Shown here in pieces: positions 7,336-10,499 of a stretch of DNA of 10,499 nucleotides. The translations under genes were made by a program, and so were the position numbers. Under the pieces are notes generated by a model, which saw only the letters and a list, made by a program, of their open reading frames with translations, made no database searches and was not told where the DNA came from. Origin of the DNA: JBCCRH01 sp039208045 (GTDB lineage: Bacteria > Bacteroidota > Bacteroidia > Chitinophagales > Saprospiraceae); the NCBI GenBank assembly GCA_039208045.1, contig JBCCRH010000203.1, forward strand, positions 1 through 10,499. The letters run 5' to 3'. Position 1 is the stretch's first letter; every line of letters starts with the position of its first letter.

Positions 7336-9114
7336 TTATCCCTTCACCAATTTTCCTACCCAAATGGCCCCATCCGCCACGATTTGGAAGTAATATACCC
7401 CCTTCGACAAGTGCCCAATTTCAACTCGGCACTGCCCTCCAACAACGCCCAAGTCACTGGCTTCATACACCTGGCGCCCTACCCCATCAAACAACACCAC
7501 ATCGAGCTGCGTCAGGTTTTCGCGGACGCGAAAGACCGCTTCCGACTGTACTGGATTGGGGAACACGAGCACCTGATCATTTGCCGAAAGGCGTTCCGTA
7601 GTGCTTACTACATCCATGGCAGCCTGTACTGCAGCAAGAGCATCCACTCGACCATACCCAAAGATAGGATTCGGATGCGCCGTACCTGGAACTAGATTGC
7701 ACGTATCATTCGAAAATAGAGGAATAGCTGTCTGCTCCACCAGGTCCTCAACCAGATCGACTTCGCCAATAAGTGCTGGATTAGCGGAAAGCATTAAGGC
7801 GACTAAGCCCGCCACATGTGGCCCTGCCGCGCTCGTTCCGGAGGCGGTCGTATACCCTCCATTTAATGTAGCTGCACGGATAGAAGAACCGGGTGCTACT
7901 ACATTTGGCTTCAGCCGAAAACTACTATCTACTGTCACTAATCCACGGCTGCTGAAACCAGATATTTCATCCTGTCTAGTGGTAGAACCTACCGTGAGCG
8001 TGTTTTTAAACATAGCAGATGGCTTGCTGATCGTATTACAGCCTGGGCCGTCATTTCCGGCGGAATTGACTACTACAATACCGGACGTTCTTAGCGTTTC
8101 GATCACTTGCTCCATCAAGGCCCAATTATCAGGGTTACAGCCCTCTATCTCTGGGCACCCCCAAGAATTGACCAGCACATGTGGGGCTTGCGCTACGTCT
8201 GGGTTTTGCCCAAGGGTATCGGTCGGAGCCAAAAACCACTCAAAACATTCGATATAGCTCGCTGGCGAGCCATAGCCACGCTCCATATTGCGGCAAGCAA
8301 TCCACTTTGCACCCGGCGCTACCCCCACCTGATTGCCATTTTCATCATCACCTACGGCGATAGAGATGGTGTAGGTGCCATGAAAGAGGTCATCGCAAGG
8401 AATACCTGTAGATAAGCCACAGCGATTGAGTTCAGGGCTAATGACTGGATCTTCGTGCAGCAGGCTAATCTCACTAATTGCATCATGCCAATTGTAATTG
8501 TGCTCCGCCGTAGTGCCATCCCAGCCTCTATACTGATTGATTAATGCGGGATGATCCCATTCTACCCCAGTATCTTGCCCCCCTACGACGATCCCTTCCC
8601 CTCGATTACCCAACTCCCAAACGAGCGCTGCATTGATTGTATCAATCCCCCACTCCAATGGGTCGCGTAAATCGATAAGCGAACGATGTACTTCTGGTTC
8701 TTGCAACTTCGTCCAAGGGTTGGGCTGAATGGTTGCCACAGCCTCTTGCTTTGCCAAAGTAGTAATCAAGTCGATGGTACCTTTAGTGTATATCACATTT
8801 GCAATAAAGAAGGAGCGGTAGGGCTGCCCTGCCGCTTCGATCAGATCGATTAGCGGTGCTTGGGTGCGCTGGGTGGTGGTTCGAAGCGCCTTTAATAGTT
8901 GCTGCTTCTTTTGAATACCTGCGGGTCGTTGCCGGAAGGCATCCAGAGACGCTTGATCGTGTAGGTAGACTAAAAACTCTACTTCCTGATTGGCCGCTTG
9001 ATCTAAGAGTTCGGGCGCTACTTTATGTTCCCAAATGGGTTCGTTAGACCAAAAAGTAGGATTGGCAGTGAATAGCAGCAATATGATAGCGATAGAATAA
9101 ATAGGATACCTCAT
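7336..9114 (-). CDS. Secreted S8 subtilisin-like peptidase (bacillopeptidase F-like) with T9SS sorting tail
   Basis: Extracellular or cell-surface serine protease. Seen in 592 residues: a hydrophobic leader at ~1-20; an inhibitor-I9-like propeptide at ~40-135; the peptidase domain at ~155-500 with Asp181 (GGQDTGVEWDHPAL), His245 (HGTYTISIAVGDD), oxyanion Asn354 (SAGNDGPG) and nucleophile Ser428 (GTSAAGPHVAG); then a Por-type tail at ~515-592 (VFPNP at the start, SKGVYYFQI, ending KLVKG) that directs export through the type IX secretion system. EWGIDTINAALVW, the YNWHDA segment and GVAPGAKWIACRN resemble the bacillopeptidase F group. Several cysteines (for example 232 and 240) may form disulfides. 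The residue after HGT is Tyr instead of the common His; the catalytic His itself is kept. The ATG at 9112-9114 starts the leader. Nothing nearby looks like a substrate or partner. Substrate unknown. Confidence 0.93.
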   Translation of the reverse strand: MRYPIYSIAIILLLFTANPTFWSNEPIWEHKVAPELLDQAANQEVEFLVYLHDQASLDAFRQRPAGIQKKQQLLKALRTTTQRTQAPLIDLIEAAGQPYRSFFIANVIYTKGTIDLITTLAKQEAVATIQPNPWTKLQEPEVHRSLIDLRDPLEWGIDTINAALVWELGNRGEGIVVGGQDTGVEWDHPALINQYRGWDGTTAEHNYNWHDAISEISLLHEDPVISPELNRCGLSTGIPCDDLFHGTYTISIAVGDDENGNQVGVAPGAKWIACRNMERGYGSPASYIECFEWFLAPTDTLGQNPDVAQAPHVLVNSWGCPEIEGCNPDNWALMEQVIETLRTSGIVVVNSAGNDGPGCNTISKPSAMFKNTLTVGSTTRQDEISGFSSRGLVTVDSSFRLKPNVVAPGSSIRAATLNGGYTTASGTSAAGPHVAGLVALMLSANPALIGEVDLVEDLVEQTAIPLFSNDTCNLVPGTAHPNPIFGYGRVDALAAVQAAMDVVSTTERLSANDQVLVFPNPVQSEAVFRVRENLTQLDVVLFDGVGRQVYEASDLGVVGGQCRVEIGHLSKGVYYFQIVADGAIWVGKLVKG

Positions 9115-9372
9115 GGCTGTTTTTTTGCAAAAATCAGAACAAGTTGGAACAAATACTATTTATTAGGCAAGATTCGTTAGACTTGTGTATAATGACAGAC
9201 AAAGCTTAGCTCCTTTAAAAGGATAGAGACGCTCCCCAGTTACAGCAAGCAATGCTGACCCATAATAGCACTATTTTGTACTGAAAATCAGGCACTTTGC
9301 TTCAACAAATTGAAGTAAAAGTTAGGTATGCCAAATAAAAGAATTATTTTTATATCAAAATAATCACATACT
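9115..9372. other. Divergent intergenic region, no gene seen
   Basis: This 258-bp, A+T-rich gap separates the protease start (minus strand) from the GNAT-like gene (plus strand) and should hold both promoters. I found no exact TAnnTTTG box in it. Small symmetric elements are present: TCCTTT-A-AAAGGA at 9213-9225; CTTCAA-CAAA-TTGAAG at 9300-9315; and the AT-rich inverted repeat listed separately. No open reading frame of note was seen. Confidence 0.5.
9343..9364. repeat. AT-rich inverted repeat upstream of the GNAT-like gene
   Basis: ATTATTTT (9343-9350) and AAAATAAT (9357-9364) are perfect 8-bp inverted repeats around TATATC, ending 8 nt before the ATG at 9373. It could be an operator or a weak leader hairpin close to the ribosome-binding region; in A+T-rich DNA it could also be chance. 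Confidence 0.4.
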
Positions 9373-9831
9373 ATGATGTATCAGACGACCTTGTACAATG
9401 CTTTTTCGGGCATATCGCCTCCCGACCAGAGCAACATCATTCGGTTTTTGCTAGAACATTCGGAAAACGACCAAAGAAAGAGTATCGAAGAGGCCATGGA
9501 GTATGCCTTAAAAAACAAGCCTTCTTTTGGTGGTTTTGTACTAACAGCGCAGCTAGATCAAACAATTGTGGCTACTATTGTTGCCAATCGTACTGGAATG
9601 GCTGCCTACAGCCCAGGACTTTTATTTGCCTATGCAGCTATCGCTCCTTCCTTGATGGCGCAAAAGCAACTAGTAGAGGACTTTATTCGTAAAGCAATTA
9701 ATCTATCGGATGGTGAAATTGCCATGCACCTGAAACCTAGCAACCCTATCTTATCTCTTTTTCAGCAGTTTGGCTTCGCATCAGAATACCTAGAACTCCG
9801 ACTCAGCAAAAATGCTTCGGCCGCTGTGTAG
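9373..9831 (+). CDS. GNAT-like N-acetyltransferase-fold protein with degenerate acetyl-CoA loop
   Basis: Small cytosolic protein of 152 residues resembling a Bacteroidota GNAT family. Seen: IIRFLLEHSENDQ near the N terminus; an EAMEYAL helix at ~40-46; FGGFVLTAQLDQTIVATIVANRTGMAAYSP at ~52-81, matching the family's GGF...V.N.TGM..Y pattern; LFAYAAIAPS at ~84-93 as strand 4; DGEIAMHLKPSNPILSLFQQFGF at ~113-135, the usual strand 5 to helix 'NP..LFQ.FGF' segment; and YLELRL near the end. The acetyl-CoA pyrophosphate loop, normally (Q/R)xxGxG/A after strand 4, is replaced by SLMAQKQL and looks about three residues short, without glycine. It may therefore be inactive, non-catalytic or bind CoA differently. 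The start could be either Met of MMYQ. No substrate can be assigned. The AlkA-like gene follows 64 bp downstream. Confidence 0.72.
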   Translation: MMYQTTLYNAFSGISPPDQSNIIRFLLEHSENDQRKSIEEAMEYALKNKPSFGGFVLTAQLDQTIVATIVANRTGMAAYSPGLLFAYAAIAPSLMAQKQLVEDFIRKAINLSDGEIAMHLKPSNPILSLFQQFGFASEYLELRLSKNASAAV

Positions 9832-9895
9832 CAACACTCCTTTTATCCCATTTAGCTTTCCCCAGAACATAAGTCTTTTTGTATCTTCACCCACT

Positions 9896-10499
9896 ATGAA
9901 CAATCAATTAGCATTGGATCATCTGCGTAAGGATTCCAAGATGAAGCTGGTGGTCGATACCACTGTAGTGGAATGGCCTGCTACAGACGGAGACGTCTAT
10001 GCGCAACTCTTGCGGTCTATCGTGTATCAGCAATTGTCTGGGAAAGCTGCGGGTACCATACATCGACGCTTTCTGGAGCTCTTTCCAGATGGCTACCCAC
10101 ATCCCGATACGATCCAGACTTTTGACCTGGCTGACCTGAGAGTGGTTGGGCTTTCTCGCCAAAAAGCTTCCTACATTCAAAATGTGGCGGAGTATTTCTT
10201 GGAGCATAAATTGCTAGATAGAGACTGGACGACTGCATCTGACGAAGTTATCCTCAAAGAATTGACCACTATAAAAGGGGTTGGCAAATGGACGGTACAA
10301 ATGATACTGATGTTCACTCTGCAACGTATGGATGTCTTTCCAGTCGATGACTTGGGGATTCAGCAGGCTATTCAGCAACTCTTTAGTTTAGAGGAACTAA
10401 AAGGCCGCGAGCTCAAAAAGAAGATGCAGGAAGTAGCAGCGCCTTGGCGTCCTTATCGCACCGTAGCTAGCTTGTACTTATGGCGCTGGAAGGATGCAA
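9896..10499 (+). CDS. DNA-3-methyladenine glycosylase II (AlkA-type, HhH-GPD), partial at window end
   Basis: Base-excision repair enzyme that removes alkylated purines such as 3-methyladenine from DNA. Translating from the ATG at 9896 gives 201 residues with no stop before the window ends. Seen: LLRSIVYQQLSGKAAGTIHRRF at ~38-59, the typical N-terminal helices; the helix-hairpin-helix LTTIKGVGKWTVQMILMF at ~123-140; and FPVDDLGIQQA with catalytic Asp152, aligned to Asp238 of E. coli AlkA. The C-terminal APWRPYRTVASLYLWRW is the normal family ending, so only a few residues are missing. The length suits the short bacterial AlkA-like form lacking the N-terminal TBP-like domain of E. coli AlkA. 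It follows the GNAT-like gene on the same strand after 64 bp; a weak TATCTTCA box (9882-9889) is a possible promoter. Confidence 0.9.
   Translation, partial: MNNQLALDHLRKDSKMKLVVDTTVVEWPATDGDVYAQLLRSIVYQQLSGKAAGTIHRRFLELFPDGYPHPDTIQTFDLADLRVVGLSRQKASYIQNVAEYFLEHKLLDRDWTTASDEVILKELTTIKGVGKWTVQMILMFTLQRMDVFPVDDLGIQQAIQQLFSLEELKGRELKKKMQEVAAPWRPYRTVASLYLWRWKDA

Noticed and set aside
7601..8257. 218-residue open frame on the plus strand
   Set aside because: It lies wholly antisense within the S8 peptidase, whose catalytic motifs are clear; the frame has low-complexity composition and no recognisable domain.
9190..9196. TATAAT-like hexamer in TGTATAATG as a sigma70-type promoter
   Set aside because: Bacteroidota primary promoters use TAnnTTTG, there is no matching -35 box at the right distance, and the hexamer is likely chance in A+T-rich DNA.
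9908..10238. Minus-strand open frames at the right end
   Set aside because: They lie antisense to the AlkA-type glycosylase, whose HhH motif and catalytic Asp are clear on the plus strand.
1..10499. Defence system, CRISPR, prophage or other new multi-gene system
   Set aside because: No repeats of CRISPR type, integrases, transposases, toxin-antitoxin pairs or defence domains were seen; all major genes belong to ordinary metabolic, repair, secretion or signalling families.

Overview
The window looks like a fragment of a Bacteroidota chromosome, possibly from the Saprospiria/Lewinella side of the phylum (the class is inference). The phylum-level evidence is a secreted protease with a Por-type (type IX secretion) C-terminal tail, a Bacteroidota-style 'two-component propeller + Y_Y_Y + LytS-type histidine kinase' sensor, and several TAnnTTTG-like promoter boxes with no clear Shine-Dalgarno sequences. 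Base composition is moderate and fairly even. I see no mobile elements, CRISPR arrays or RNA genes.

Layout from left to right. (1) 1-2876, minus strand: a large periplasmic-sensor histidine kinase, cut off by the left edge. Its last readable part is disrupted by a 46-bp segment lying in the opposite orientation. (2) 2910-3701, minus strand: an integral-membrane methyltransferase resembling MddA (methanethiol to dimethyl sulfide). A strong intrinsic-terminator-like hairpin follows it and contains the kinase's apparent ATG. (3) 3850-5277, minus strand: a PLP-dependent group II amino-acid decarboxylase. (4) 5346-7232, plus strand, divergent from the decarboxylase: a gluconate module of gluconokinase GntK and permease GntP, which together import gluconate and phosphorylate it to 6-phosphogluconate. 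(5) 7336-9114, minus strand, convergent with gntP: a bacillopeptidase-F-like S8 subtilase with signal peptide, propeptide and T9SS sorting tail. (6) 9373-9831, plus strand: a small GNAT-like protein whose acetyl-CoA loop looks degenerate. (7) 9896-10499, plus strand: an AlkA-type 3-methyladenine DNA glycosylase, complete except for its last residues because the window ends.

Apart from gntK-gntP, neighbours do not form an obvious joint pathway, and I find no convincing new multi-gene system. The observations most worth checking are the inverted segment at the left edge (either a fold-back artefact or a micro-inversion in the kinase), the terminator hairpin that overlaps the kinase start codon, the interlocked promoter-like boxes between the decarboxylase and gntK, and the altered GNAT.
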